Origin: Ruminococcus sp.
GTDB taxonomy: Bacteria; Bacillota; Clostridia; Lachnospirales; Lachnospiraceae
Direction of reading: 5' to 3'
Length of the DNA: 64,000 bases
Assembly (NCBI GenBank): GCA_013911065.1
Contig: JACERV010000005.1
Location: 108,740-172,739, forward strand
The notes under the pieces are model-generated. The model saw only the letters and a list, made by a program, of their open reading frames with translations. It was not told where the DNA came from and ran no database searches. Every line of letters begins with the position of its first letter. Position 1 is the first letter of the stretch. Shown here piece after piece: positions 17,654 to 26,615 of the stretch. The position numbers were made by a program, and so were the translations under genes.

Positions 17654-17729
17654 GCTGACAATCGTATGCTCTTCCCATTTGGCTTTGTGTCTGTTTCTTC
17701 AATAAATAAAAGAATGGAGGTACAGACCA

Positions 17730-20444
17730 ATGAAAAATATTATTAGAAAAAGATTTACATCAAAAACTACGTCTGAAAAGATGCATCGTGACTATATCAA
17801 TGAGAAGCTTAAAAACATTGCAAAAATCCCAGCAGGAGAAGTTTGTGAGTATCTTTATGCTTCTCCCGCCGGATTGAGTTCAGAACAAGTGGAACTTTCT
17901 CGGGAACAAAATGGCAGCAACATCGTTTCCCATGGAAAAAAAGAGCCCTTACTGAAAAAGCTCAGGGATGCTTTTATCAATCCGTTTACAATTATACTGT
18001 TTGCACTTGCCCTCGTTTCTGCATTTACAGAAGTAATTCTGGCAGAGCCGGGAGATAAAGACCCTACCACAGTTATTATCATTACAGTAATGGTCCTGGT
18101 ATCAGGTATTTTACGTTTTGTTCAGGAAACCCGGAGTGGAAATGCTGCTGCAAAACTTTCTGAAATGATTCGCACAACTGTCTGCGTAGAGAGAATAGAA
18201 ACAAAAAAGCAGGAAATTCCAATCGAGGAAATCGTTGTAGGGGATATTATCTATCTTTCCGCCGGTGACATGATTCCCGCGGATCTGCGTATTTTGGAAT
18301 CAAAAGATTTGTTCATCAGCCAATCTGCTTTGACCGGAGAAAGCGAACCTATAGAGAAAACATCTGACCCGATTCGTACAGATACATCATTGACGGATAT
18401 GACAAACCTTGCTTTTATGGGCAGCAATGTGGTCAGCGGCAGCGCGAAAGGAATTGCAGCGGCAGTTGGCAATGACACACTGCTTGGAGAAATGGCAGAA
18501 CAAATCAGTGCTGCACCTCCGGAGACCTCATTTGAGAAGGGCGTAAACTCAATATCCTGGGTATTAATTCGCTTCATGCTTGTTATGGTTCCAATCGTAT
18601 TTGTACTCAATGGCCTGGTAAAAAGCAGCTGGCTGCATGCCGCTCTGTTTGCCATATCCATTGCAATTGGCCTGACACCGGAAATGCTGCCCATGATTGT
18701 CACCACCTGTCTTGCAAAGGGCGCAGTTTCCATGAGCAAAAAGAGGGTAATCATTAAGGACTTGAATGCAATCCAGAATTTAGGTTCCATCGATGTACTC
18801 TGCACCGACAAAACAGGAACATTAACACAGGACAAAATCGCTCTGGAGTACCATCTGGACATTGAGGGGAAAGAAGATGACCGCATTTTGCGCCATGCTT
18901 TTCTCAACAGCTACTATCAGACAGGGCTCAAAAACCTGATGGGTAAGGCAATTATTGAACGTACGAAAGCCCTTATTGAAAGGAATTCCGCATTTGCAGC
19001 ACTTGAAAACAGTTACATCAAAGTGGATGAAATTCCCTTCGATTTTGAGCGCCGCCGTATGAGTGTTGTAGTTGAAGACCAACATGGAAAAACACAAATG
19101 ATTACAAAGGGAGCCATTGAAGAAATGCTCCGGATTTCTTCCTTTGTGGAATATAACGGTCAAGTCGTTGAATTGACAGAAGATATGCGCAGGATGGTTC
19201 TTGCGAAAACTCATGAACTCAATACCGATGGTATGCGCGTGCTTGGAGTGGCACAAAAGACAAATCCTTCTCCTGTTGGTGCGTTTTCATCTGCTGATGA
19301 AACCGACATGGTTCTCATTGGATACCTGGCATTCCTGGATTTACCCAAAGAGACAACAGCCGATGCAGTCAAAGTATTACAAGAGTATGGTGTTGCTGTA
19401 AAAATCCTTACTGGTGATAATGAAAAAGTAACAAAATGTATCTGCAAAATGGTAGGGCTGCCTATAGAGCATATTTTACTGGGTGATGACCTGGACGGCT
19501 TAACAGACAAAGAACTGTCCGGCGCAGTTGAAAGAACAACGGTATTTGCAAAGTTGTCCCCATCCCAGAAAGCACGGGTAGTCACAGCACTTCGTGAAAA
19601 TGGTCATAGTGTAGGCTACATGGGTGACGGAATCAACGATGCTGCAGCGATGAAGGCCAGCGATGTAGGCATTTCTGTGGATAATGCAGTAGATATTGCG
19701 AAAGAATCCGCCAGTGTAATTCTATTGGAAAAAGATTTAATGGTGCTGGAGCAGGGAATTCTTGAAGGACGGAAAACATACGCAAACATGATGAAATATA
19801 TCAAACTGACCGCTTCCTCTAATTTTGGAAATATGTTTTCTGTGCTGGCAGCTTCGGCTTTTCTGCCCTTCCTGCCTATGGAGGCAATCCACCTGCTTTT
19901 GCTGAACCTTATTTATGACATCTCCTGCACAGCAATTCCCTGGGATAATGTGGACAGCGAATTCCTTTTGAAACCTTGTAAATGGGATGCCCAATCCGTA
20001 GGTAAATTCATGCTTTGGATTGGCCCGATCAGTTCCGTGTTTGATATAGCAATTTATTTGCTTATGTACTTTATCATCTGCCCTTCTATATTGGGCGGAC
20101 CGTATCACACCCTTGGAACAGCCTCACAGGCACTGTTTGTTTCCCTGTTCCAGGCAGGCTGGTTCATAGAATCCATGTGGAGCCAGACACTGGTTATCCA
20201 TATGATCCGTACCCCGAAAATTCCATTTGTACAAAGCCATGCATCCCTGCCCGTTACTTTGCTTACTTTTACAGGAATTGCAGTTCTTACAGCCATTCCG
20301 TTTTTGCCTTTTGGTACAAAAATCGGCTTTGCTCCGTTACCGGCTGTCTACTTCTTATGGCTTGCGGTAATTATTATATGCTATATGGCATTGACCACGG
20401 TTGTGAAAAAGCTGTATATAAAAAGATATGGAGAACTTTTATAA
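17730..20444 (+). CDS. mgtA: Magnesium-importing P-type ATPase (type IIIB)
   Basis: A 904-residue MgtA/MgtB-class pump that brings Mg2+ into the cell using ATP. Features: N-terminal cation ATPase domain, actuator TGES, the [17 protein letters not shown] segment of Mg2+ pumps, phosphorylated Asp360 in [13 protein letters not shown] in the nucleotide domain, hinge [18 protein letters not shown], and about ten membrane helices with [17 protein letters not shown] in the C-terminal part. ATG 17730 has GGAGG upstream. The M-box riboswitch 640 bases upstream independently supports Mg2+ as the substrate. It is monocistronic and ends in a strong terminator. Confidence 0.96.
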   Translation: MKNIIRKRFTSKTTSEKMHRDYINEKLKNIAKIPAGEVCEYLYASPAGLSSEQVELSREQNGSNIVSHGKKEPLLKKLRDAFINPFTIILFALALVSAFTEVILAEPGDKDPTTVIIITVMVLVSGILRFVQETRSGNAAAKLSEMIRTTVCVERIETKKQEIPIEEIVVGDIIYLSAGDMIPADLRILESKDLFISQSALTGESEPIEKTSDPIRTDTSLTDMTNLAFMGSNVVSGSAKGIAAAVGNDTLLGEMAEQISAAPPETSFEKGVNSISWVLIRFMLVMVPIVFVLNGLVKSSWLHAALFAISIAIGLTPEMLPMIVTTCLAKGAVSMSKKRVIIKDLNAIQNLGSIDVLCTDKTGTLTQDKIALEYHLDIEGKEDDRILRHAFLNSYYQTGLKNLMGKAIIERTKALIERNSAFAALENSYIKVDEIPFDFERRRMSVVVEDQHGKTQMITKGAIEEMLRISSFVEYNGQVVELTEDMRRMVLAKTHELNTDGMRVLGVAQKTNPSPVGAFSSADETDMVLIGYLAFLDLPKETTADAVKVLQEYGVAVKILTGDNEKVTKCICKMVGLPIEHILLGDDLDGLTDKELSGAVERTTVFAKLSPSQKARVVTALRENGHSVGYMGDGINDAAAMKASDVGISVDNAVDIAKESASVILLEKDLMVLEQGILEGRKTYANMMKYIKLTASSNFGNMFSVLAASAFLPFLPMEAIHLLLLNLIYDISCTAIPWDNVDSEFLLKPCKWDAQSVGKFMLWIGPISSVFDIAIYLLMYFIICPSILGGPYHTLGTASQALFVSLFQAGWFIESMWSQTLVIHMIRTPKIPFVQSHASLPVTLLTFTGIAVLTAIPFLPFGTKIGFAPLPAVYFLWLAVIIICYMALTTVVKKLYIKRYGELL

Positions 20445-20471
20445 GCCATTTATAAGCTTTCCTGGAATGAG

Positions 20472-20507
20472 CAGGCGGCGCTTCTACACATGTAAAAGCG
20501 CCGCCTG
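20472..20507 (+). terminator. Terminator of mgtA
   Basis: CAGGCGGCGCTT (20472-20483) and AAGCGCCGCCTG (20496-20507) form a 12-bp GC-rich stem with a 12-base loop, followed by TTCCATTTTTC. Confidence 0.82.
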
Positions 20508-20573
20508 TTCCATTTTTCATAACTCATACTTCTCGAACTACTCCTGTTCAATAAGATGTTGTTTTCCCTTTCT

Positions 20574-21386
20574 TTAACGATTTCCCAATAATTCATAATA
20601 AAAGATATATTGCTGCATTACCCCCTCACAGCCCTTATACCTCCGCTTAGGAAATCCTTTGGGATAATGCTGCTTCAATGCCTGGTTGATATGCGTATCT
20701 ACAGGAAATGCCGACATCTGGTGAAGTGCAAACAGGCAAATACAGTCTGCCACTTTCTCTCCCACTCCAAATAACTTCAGCAATTCTTCCTTTGCTTTCT
20801 TATAAGGCATTTTCCTGACTTGTTCAAGGGAAACCTCTCCTTCTGCTATGCTTCTTGCCGTTCTGACTACATACTTACTTCTGTAGCCCAAGTTACACTC
20901 TTTCAGTGCATCCTCTTCCAGCTCCGCCAGAACCTTTGCTTCCGGAAATGAATAGTAGGCACTTCCATCTGTGCTTTGTTTTCTTTCCCCATACTTTTCA
21001 CTGATATTCTGTATACATCTTCGGATACGCACAATATTATTTTGCTGAGATATCAAAAATGATACAATCATCTCCCACAAATCCTGATTTAATATACGGA
21101 TGCCGCTTCCAAGTTCCGCTGCATTCATCAGGTAATTATCCTGGGGATTGATACATTTTCTGTACTCCTCATATTCTGTATCCAAATCGAAATAATGTCT
21201 CCAGAAGCTTTCAAATTCTTCCGGGGCACAATGGAACGTGCACTCTTTTCCAAGTTGACCGACTTCCAGATATTTATCTCCAGCTATAACAAAATATGTA
21301 TTTTCATCTTTTTTTCCCATCCGGAAACACTGCCCTGAATTACAGATTTGGAAAATATCAAAATAATCTACTTTTTTCTCAATCAT
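20574..21386 (-). CDS. ogg: 8-oxoguanine DNA glycosylase/AP lyase (Ogg type)
   Basis: A 270-residue base-excision repair enzyme that removes 8-oxoguanine. The N-terminal OGG_N domain includes SGQCFRM (about residues 17-23). The C-terminal helix-hairpin-helix has LFGVGEKVADCICLFAL followed by PVDTHI, giving the catalytic Lys in GEKVAD and the catalytic Asp in VDTH. ISQQNNI is also typical. It is 26 bases downstream of nth in the same orientation, so the two glycosylases are probably co-expressed. AlkA-type DNA glycosylase is a less likely alternative. Confidence 0.9.
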   Translation of the reverse strand: MIEKKVDYFDIFQICNSGQCFRMGKKDENTYFVIAGDKYLEVGQLGKECTFHCAPEEFESFWRHYFDLDTEYEEYRKCINPQDNYLMNAAELGSGIRILNQDLWEMIVSFLISQQNNIVRIRRCIQNISEKYGERKQSTDGSAYYSFPEAKVLAELEEDALKECNLGYRSKYVVRTARSIAEGEVSLEQVRKMPYKKAKEELLKLFGVGEKVADCICLFALHQMSAFPVDTHINQALKQHYPKGFPKRRYKGCEGVMQQYIFYYELLGNR

Positions 21387-21412
21387 ATCTTTTGTTCACA
21401 CCCTGTTCTATT

Positions 21413-22051
21413 CTATTCCACACCATTTTTCGCGCAGATATCTTCCAGACAGCACTTATGACAGAAGGGTTTTGTCCGGGCCGTACATACATCTCTTCCA
21501 TGAAATACCAGCCGGTGGCAGAAATCACTGCCCTCTTCAGGCGGAATAATTTCCCATAATGCCATCTCTACTTTCTTCGGGTCTTTTATCCCATCGACAA
21601 GACCAATCCTGTTTGTCAGGCGGATACAGTGGGTATCTGTTACAATCGCAGGCTCTCCAAATACGTCTCCCATAATCAGATTCGCACTTTTTCTTCCCAC
21701 TCCCGGAAGCTTCAGCAGGGCATTAAAATCCCCTGGTACATTCCCGCCATATTCTTCTTTCAATATCTTCATACTTGCACTGATATCTCTCGCTTTGCTT
21801 TTTCCCAAACCGCAGGGCCTTACAATGCGCTCAATATCGTCTACGTCTGCTTCTGCCAGTGCATCCACATCCGGATACTTTGCATATAAGTCCTCTACTA
21901 CCACATTCACCCGGGCATCAGTACATTGTGCAGCCAAACGGACACTGACAAGCAGTTTCCATGCCTGGTCATAATCCAGGCTGCACCCGGCCTCAGGATA
22001 TTCTTTCTTTAAACGTTCGATTACCTCCAACGCCAACTCTTCTTTCGTCAT
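21413..22051 (-). CDS. nth: Endonuclease III
   Basis: A 212-residue DNA glycosylase/AP lyase for oxidised pyrimidines. Visible are the helix-hairpin-helix LPGVGRKSANL with catalytic Lys, catalytic Asp in VTDTHC, and the C-terminal 4Fe-4S motif C-x6-C-x2-C-x5-C (CTARTKPFCHKCCLEDIC). Length is standard. The following ogg gene begins 26 bases later. Placement together suggests a repair operon for oxidative base damage. Confidence 0.95.
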   Translation of the reverse strand: MTKEELALEVIERLKKEYPEAGCSLDYDQAWKLLVSVRLAAQCTDARVNVVVEDLYAKYPDVDALAEADVDDIERIVRPCGLGKSKARDISASMKILKEEYGGNVPGDFNALLKLPGVGRKSANLIMGDVFGEPAIVTDTHCIRLTNRIGLVDGIKDPKKVEMALWEIIPPEEGSDFCHRLVFHGRDVCTARTKPFCHKCCLEDICAKNGVE

Positions 22052-22333
22052 CTATATTATCCCCTATCTTTATGTAGTCATTTATCTTGCTTAATATACT
22101 ACTATACTTCTTTTATTTTTACATTTCAAGTTTCTTTTGCTTAATATAGGGAGGTAAATCATGGGTCTTCAGGTTTCGGGCATGATAGTACATTACATTT
22201 CTTCTGTTTGTTTCGGGTATTGATAAGTATTTTGAATAATTTTACTCCTTGTGTAAATTGCATTACTGCTGATATGATTTTATTAAGTATATCAAGGTAA
22301 AGAGGTATAATTTATTTGAAAATGGAGGGAAAT
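22052..22333. other. Intergenic region between nth and a MerR gene
   Basis: AT-rich spacer with divergent genes on either side. ATG 22160 with GGGAGGT in front opens a 20-codon frame only, probably not a gene. TATAAT near 22302 may be the -10 of the MerR gene but no good -35 was found. No hairpin of note. Confidence 0.5.
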
Positions 22334-23143
22334 ATGGATGAGACAAAATACACTGTCGGAGAAGTGAGCCGGATAACTGGAGTTCCAAAAGACACTTTAT
22401 TATATTATGATAGAATTGATCTTTTTAAACCTAAATATGTAAATCCAGGAACCAAATATCGCTATTATACATATGAACAGTTTTGGCATTTAGATATTAT
22501 TATTTGTTGCCGAAATTTAAATATTCCTTTGTCCGCAATTCGTAATATTCTTCAAATGAAAGATAATCAAAAAATTATGGATTTAATGAAAGAACATCAA
22601 AAATATGCACTTGCTATGAGTAAATATTTTGCTCAGGTTGCTACAGATATTGATTGGTATTGCGAACAATATGATTTAGTTAAAAAGGCAGATATTTCAA
22701 CGGATATAACGTTAGAATACTTCCCAGAGAAAAAAGTAATTTATGCACAAGACGAAAAAAATATACGGGAATATCATGTAAAATTATTAGAGGCTGCCAG
22801 AAATATATTAAAACAAACGGATTCATTCCGAAGATTCTCTGGATTTATTATGGATCCAGAAGGTCTGAAAAAAAATAATTTTATGAAGTTGGGTGAATAT
22901 GTTGAATTTCATACAGAGGCTCAGGTGGAAATAGAAAAAGAGCATATTCATACTTTGCCTTCAGGAGACTATGCGTGTTGTATCGTTCATGTGGTAAATC
23001 GACAAGTAGATTTTTCTGTGATAAACCAATGGCTAAAAGAACGTCATATAGAGCCAGAACTTGTGCTGGTTGAGGAGATAGGATTTCAGTTGTTTGAATA
23101 TTTTGGGCAAGGATATCCTTGTAAGGTAAGAGTTAAAATATAA
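22334..23143 (+). CDS. MerR-family regulator with GyrI-like effector domain
   Basis: A 269-residue regulator. Residues 4-70 are the MerR winged helix (YTVGEVSRITGVPKDTLLYYDRI, then YRYYTYEQFWHL and NIPLSAIRNIL). A coiled coil spans about 75-110. The C-terminal half (about 125-269) looks like a GyrI/BmrR-type ligand domain (ITLEYFPEKKVIYAQ opening, TLPSGDYACCIVH). ATG 22334 is chosen over TTG 22316 because GGAGGG directly precedes it. The QueG-like gene follows 93 bases later and may be its target. Effector unknown; members of this class usually bind cationic drugs. Confidence 0.9.
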   Translation: MDETKYTVGEVSRITGVPKDTLLYYDRIDLFKPKYVNPGTKYRYYTYEQFWHLDIIICCRNLNIPLSAIRNILQMKDNQKIMDLMKEHQKYALAMSKYFAQVATDIDWYCEQYDLVKKADISTDITLEYFPEKKVIYAQDEKNIREYHVKLLEAARNILKQTDSFRRFSGFIMDPEGLKKNNFMKLGEYVEFHTEAQVEIEKEHIHTLPSGDYACCIVHVVNRQVDFSVINQWLKERHIEPELVLVEEIGFQLFEYFGQGYPCKVRVKI

Positions 23144-23236
23144 TAAAGGTACTTGACTATGGAGTTACTCAGTAGTTTATGCTATTTGTAAAAGAGATAA
23201 TTATCTGTATAAAGATATGATTAGGAAGGTGACGGC

Positions 23237-24043
23237 ATGAACGATAACGAATTAGTGAAGAACTGGATTGACAATTTTGTAAGTGACTATGGAAAAACGC
23301 ATAATGTGGAAACAAAATGGAAAGAACCAGTGGTTGGTGTGGCTGATGCATCGGATTCATTATATAAAGAGCTGAAAACAATTATTAGTCCGATGCATGC
23401 TTTGCCATCGGAGATTGTTCCGGGCGCAAAAAGTGTGATTGTATTTTTCGTACCATTCGCAGAAAGTATTGTAAAAAGTAATATTCCAGAAGAAGAAAGC
23501 TCTAGAGAATGGGACTATGCATATATTGAAACAAACCAGATGTTGGCAGAATTGAACACCTATTTATATGAGAAGATAACAGTTATGGGCTATCATGCAT
23601 CAAATCTGCCTCCTACATATAATTATGATAAAGAGAAACTAATCAGTGACTGGTCACATAGAAGCTCAGCCTACATTGCGGGAATTGGGAAATTTGGTAT
23701 TAATAATATGCTGATAACAGAAAGAGGATGTTGTGGGAGGCTCAGCAGTGTTATTACGGATTGGAAGTTACAGCCGACTAGCAGAACGGATGAAGAATAT
23801 TGTTTATATAAGGGTAATGGAATCTGTGGTAAATGCGTTTCACGATGTGTAAATAACGCTTTTACTATCTCAGAAAGGGACGTGTTATTTGACCGCTATA
23901 AATGTAACGAACAGATTTATGAAAAAATTATTCCACAATGGCCTATCGGGCCAGGCGATACATGCGGAAAATGTATGTGTGATATTCCCTGCTCCTTCAC
24001 AAATCCCAGATTTCTGATTAAGAAATCCTCGAAAGGTATATAG
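23237..24043 (+). CDS. QueG-like 4Fe-4S protein
   Basis: A 268-residue protein related to epoxyqueuosine reductase but shorter. The N-terminal half has the QueG-like IVPGAKSVIVFFVPF and SSAYIAGIGKFGINNMLIT stretches. The C-terminal half has two 4Fe-4S motifs, CGKCVSRC and CGKCMCDIPC, each with another Cys. The HEAT-like C-terminal extension of true QueG is absent, so tRNA modification is doubtful. Such short relatives in Clostridia are often next to regulators and are presumed reductases or electron carriers. Start ATG 23237 has GGAAGGTG upstream. Confidence 0.85.
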   Translation: MNDNELVKNWIDNFVSDYGKTHNVETKWKEPVVGVADASDSLYKELKTIISPMHALPSEIVPGAKSVIVFFVPFAESIVKSNIPEEESSREWDYAYIETNQMLAELNTYLYEKITVMGYHASNLPPTYNYDKEKLISDWSHRSSAYIAGIGKFGINNMLITERGCCGRLSSVITDWKLQPTSRTDEEYCLYKGNGICGKCVSRCVNNAFTISERDVLFDRYKCNEQIYEKIIPQWPIGPGDTCGKCMCDIPCSFTNPRFLIKKSSKGI

Positions 24044-24046
24044 TGA

Positions 24047-24374
24047 TATGGATTGTATGCCAGTCATTCTTACCCCGAATGAATACCGGGATGGAATAAT
24101 GAGGGCAATGGATTAGGAGGCATTTATGGGACATGGACCAAGCATGAAAGAAACAACATTACATTATTATCGTGATCCGTTATTGGATATTATTTCAAAG
24201 GGCCCCGATGTAAATCTTAGAGGAGTTGTTATTGTTGGAACTTCTGATGTGTTTAAAACGAAATATCTAACCGCAAAAAGGGTTAGCCGTTCTTTAGAGT
24301 GCATGAGTTTTGTTATCTTTGTCAATATATCACGATATTTAAAAATGTCTCAAAATCCTTTTACAGAATTCTGA
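24047..24374 (+). pseudogene. Remnants of a reductase component gene pair (PrdE/GrdE-like)
   Basis: A 22-codon piece (24047-24115, PVILTPNEYRDGIMRAMD ending) looks like the end of one gene. TTAGGAGG then precedes ATG 24126, which opens a frame starting MGHGPSMKETTLHYYRDP and continuing GVVIVGTSDVFKTKYLTAKR before losing family character near 24300 and stopping at 24374. From memory the second piece resembles the N-terminus of small subunits in the D-proline/glycine reductase families. It is far too short to be functional. A decayed selenoprotein reductase operon is the best guess, with low certainty. Confidence 0.35.
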
Positions 24375-24382
24375 GACATTTT
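24342..24382. terminator. Bidirectional terminator
   Basis: AAAATGTCTCA (24342-24352) and TGAGACATTTT (24372-24382) form an 11-bp stem with a 19-base loop and flanking A/T runs, between convergent units. Confidence 0.75.
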
Positions 24383-24443
24383 ATTTAACACCTTGCCTAA
24401 ATGAGATGTGGCAGAGCAAAATCAGACATATGGTTGTAACTTC

Positions 24444-25112
24444 CTAGGCTATAATCCAGCTTTCCACATCTTTTGCTTCTGCATATTTTTCCAGGTATTC
24501 TTTTCCATACTTCAGCGCCTGTTCCAAATCTGTGTTATTAGAAAAGGAATAAATCAGTGTTAATACCTCCACAGCATCTTTCGTAATCATGGCCCTCTCT
24601 GAATCACTGGTAGAGCTTCCAAGGGCACCCTCTTCGTCTGCAATTACGGGAAGATATTCTATCTTAATCTCATCCTTGCCGATTCCCTTGTAGGTCTCCC
24701 CCTCCCTGCCGATTCTAAATACTAAAGAGCCTTTTATATTTGCTGTATCATAGGAGCCAACTGAAAATCCAGATTGGAGAGAAATCAGATTATTTACATC
24801 CACCACTGTATTCACCATGTATAAGCCTTTTCCTTGTCCAATACGGCGGATTAAAGCTTCCGAAGACACTCTGTATCTGTTGGGGTCCTTTCCGAATGCC
24901 TTATATGCTGCCCGGGATTCCTTGATATTAGGGATTTCCTGTATTCCATAATCAAAAATATTATCCCTTACATTCTTATAGACCTTTTCCTTCAGATGCT
25001 TCCACAGTTCCTCGCTTTTCTCCTGAACCTCTGTACGGTACTGAATACAGCCCACCCTTGTATACTGCCATTTCTGCTTCATGGCTTCATCAATTACCAG
25101 TTCCAGTTTCAT
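24444..25112 (-). CDS. B3/B4 tRNA-binding domain protein
   Basis: A 222-residue stand-alone homologue of the B3/B4 domain of phenylalanyl-tRNA synthetase beta subunit, the fold that edits mischarged Tyr-tRNA. Recognisable are ESRAAYKAFGKDPNRYRVSSEALIRRI, VNTVVDVNNLISL and SGFSVGSYD. Free-standing forms are common in Firmicutes and may act on D-aminoacyl or mischarged tRNA, but this is not established. It is 32 bases downstream of the NSS transporter gene, so probably co-transcribed with it. Confidence 0.9.
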   Translation of the reverse strand: MKLELVIDEAMKQKWQYTRVGCIQYRTEVQEKSEELWKHLKEKVYKNVRDNIFDYGIQEIPNIKESRAAYKAFGKDPNRYRVSSEALIRRIGQGKGLYMVNTVVDVNNLISLQSGFSVGSYDTANIKGSLVFRIGREGETYKGIGKDEIKIEYLPVIADEEGALGSSTSDSERAMITKDAVEVLTLIYSFSNNTDLEQALKYGKEYLEKYAEAKDVESWIIA

Positions 25113-25144
25113 AATTTACGATATCTCCTTTGAACAAGAAATTT

Positions 25145-26506
25145 TTAGCGTATGAAGCCAAAACAATTCAGAATTACAATAATCATCAATACAGGAATTA
25201 CAATTCTTGCCAGCATTTTTTGAAATCCGTAAACTTTACCATCTCTGCCATCGGCTGTCAGTTCCTTTTCATAACCAGCTATACCCCAGACTCTTACAAT
25301 GTAAAAACAGGTTAAGATACAGCCAAGAGGCAGTAATACATATGCTGTAGCTGTATCCAGCCAGTCATACAGGTTATAGGCTGCCAGACCGTTAGCGTCA
25401 ATCCATGGAAGTTTTAAGTCCTTCAGCATTCCAAAACCAAGAGATACCAAGATACTGCCTAAAAATATTACCAATGAAACAACCACTGTAGCTAATTTAT
25501 GCTTCAATTTAAACGATTCTTCCACCCACTTTACCGGAATTTCTACAATCGTAAATAAAGTAGAGAATACCGCAAAAACAAGTGCCACAAAGAAGAACAA
25601 TCCAATAATCCTGCCTCCTGGAAGGTTATCAAAAATCTGTGTCATCACCACGAAAATGAGAGATGGCCCGCTTGCCACATCAACTCCTGCGCCAAAGGCA
25701 GAAGGAATAATGACAAAACCTGCCAGTAAAGCTACTGCAGTATCGCAGAGCGTAATCCACATAGCATCTTTTTTGATATTGTTTTCTCTCGGAAGACTTG
25801 CTCCAAGGGTAATGAAGATTCCCCATCCGATACCGACTGAAAATAAGATTTGTGTAGCTGCGTCAGCAAACACCTTGACGCTTAGCTTGCTAAAATCAGG
25901 CAGTAAGTAATATTTTAGTCCTTCAACTGCACCTTCTGTAGAGAATATAGCCCAGACCCCACAGATAAGAAGCAGGATGAACAATGCAGGCATAATAACC
26001 TTTGTTACTTTTTCTACCAGATTAGTAATTCCAAAGAATAATAGAAAGGCGGTAATAATAATAACAATAGCAGTATATATGACCGGTTCCACAGATGATG
26101 ATACAAAGCCATCAAAATACTTTCTCGTATCTGTCCCAAAATCTGAACCTGACACATAGGAAACTGTGTACTTTAGCACCCAGCCACTGACTACCACATA
26201 GTAAATATCTATTAACGTTGTACATATTACTGCAATGATACCTATAAACTTGTACCTTTTATTTACAGCACCAAAAGATGCCGCTACATTCCCTCTTCCA
26301 TATCTTCCTATTGCGGACTCCATTTCCACCATTGGGTGCCCCATAATAACAGCCAATATCAAGTAAAGCAAAATAAATATGCCGCCCCCGCCTGCATAGG
26401 CAAGATACGGGAACCGCCAGATATTTCCCAGACCAATTGCAGCTCCCGCCGCTACCATAATGTAACCGAATCTTGATTTCCATTGAGGATGTTCTTTTTT
26501 ACTCAT
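25145..26506 (-). CDS. Sodium-dependent transporter, NSS/SNF family
   Basis: A 453-residue symporter for amino acids or related compounds. The N-terminus has the family signature WKSRFGYIMVAAGAAIGLGNIWRFPYLAY with the unwound TM1 glycine region, then GHPMVEMESAIGRYGR. About 11-12 membrane helices follow. ATG 26506 is preferred to an earlier in-frame ATG because GGAG is 7 bases upstream and the family starts at this point. Substrate cannot be read from sequence; indole, Tyr, Trp and branched-chain amino acids are known in bacterial members. Confidence 0.93.
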   Translation of the reverse strand: MSKKEHPQWKSRFGYIMVAAGAAIGLGNIWRFPYLAYAGGGGIFILLYLILAVIMGHPMVEMESAIGRYGRGNVAASFGAVNKRYKFIGIIAVICTTLIDIYYVVVSGWVLKYTVSYVSGSDFGTDTRKYFDGFVSSSVEPVIYTAIVIIITAFLLFFGITNLVEKVTKVIMPALFILLLICGVWAIFSTEGAVEGLKYYLLPDFSKLSVKVFADAATQILFSVGIGWGIFITLGASLPRENNIKKDAMWITLCDTAVALLAGFVIIPSAFGAGVDVASGPSLIFVVMTQIFDNLPGGRIIGLFFFVALVFAVFSTLFTIVEIPVKWVEESFKLKHKLATVVVSLVIFLGSILVSLGFGMLKDLKLPWIDANGLAAYNLYDWLDTATAYVLLPLGCILTCFYIVRVWGIAGYEKELTADGRDGKVYGFQKMLARIVIPVLMIIVILNCFGFIR

Positions 26507-26615
26507 AAATAAACTCCATTCCTTTAGTTTTTTTGAGACATCTTTAGGTTTCAAAATATTTGTTTATTATAACCTACTCAATGGCACTTTTCAACAGTAG
26601 AATGGTAATGAGCCT

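Noticed and set aside
18251..18907. 218-codon minus-strand frame inside mgtA
   Set aside because: Lies opposite the conserved ATPase core and has no promoter or ribosome binding site.
22160..22222. 20-codon ORF with GGGAGGT upstream
   Set aside because: Too short, no context or leader structure, not conserved-looking.
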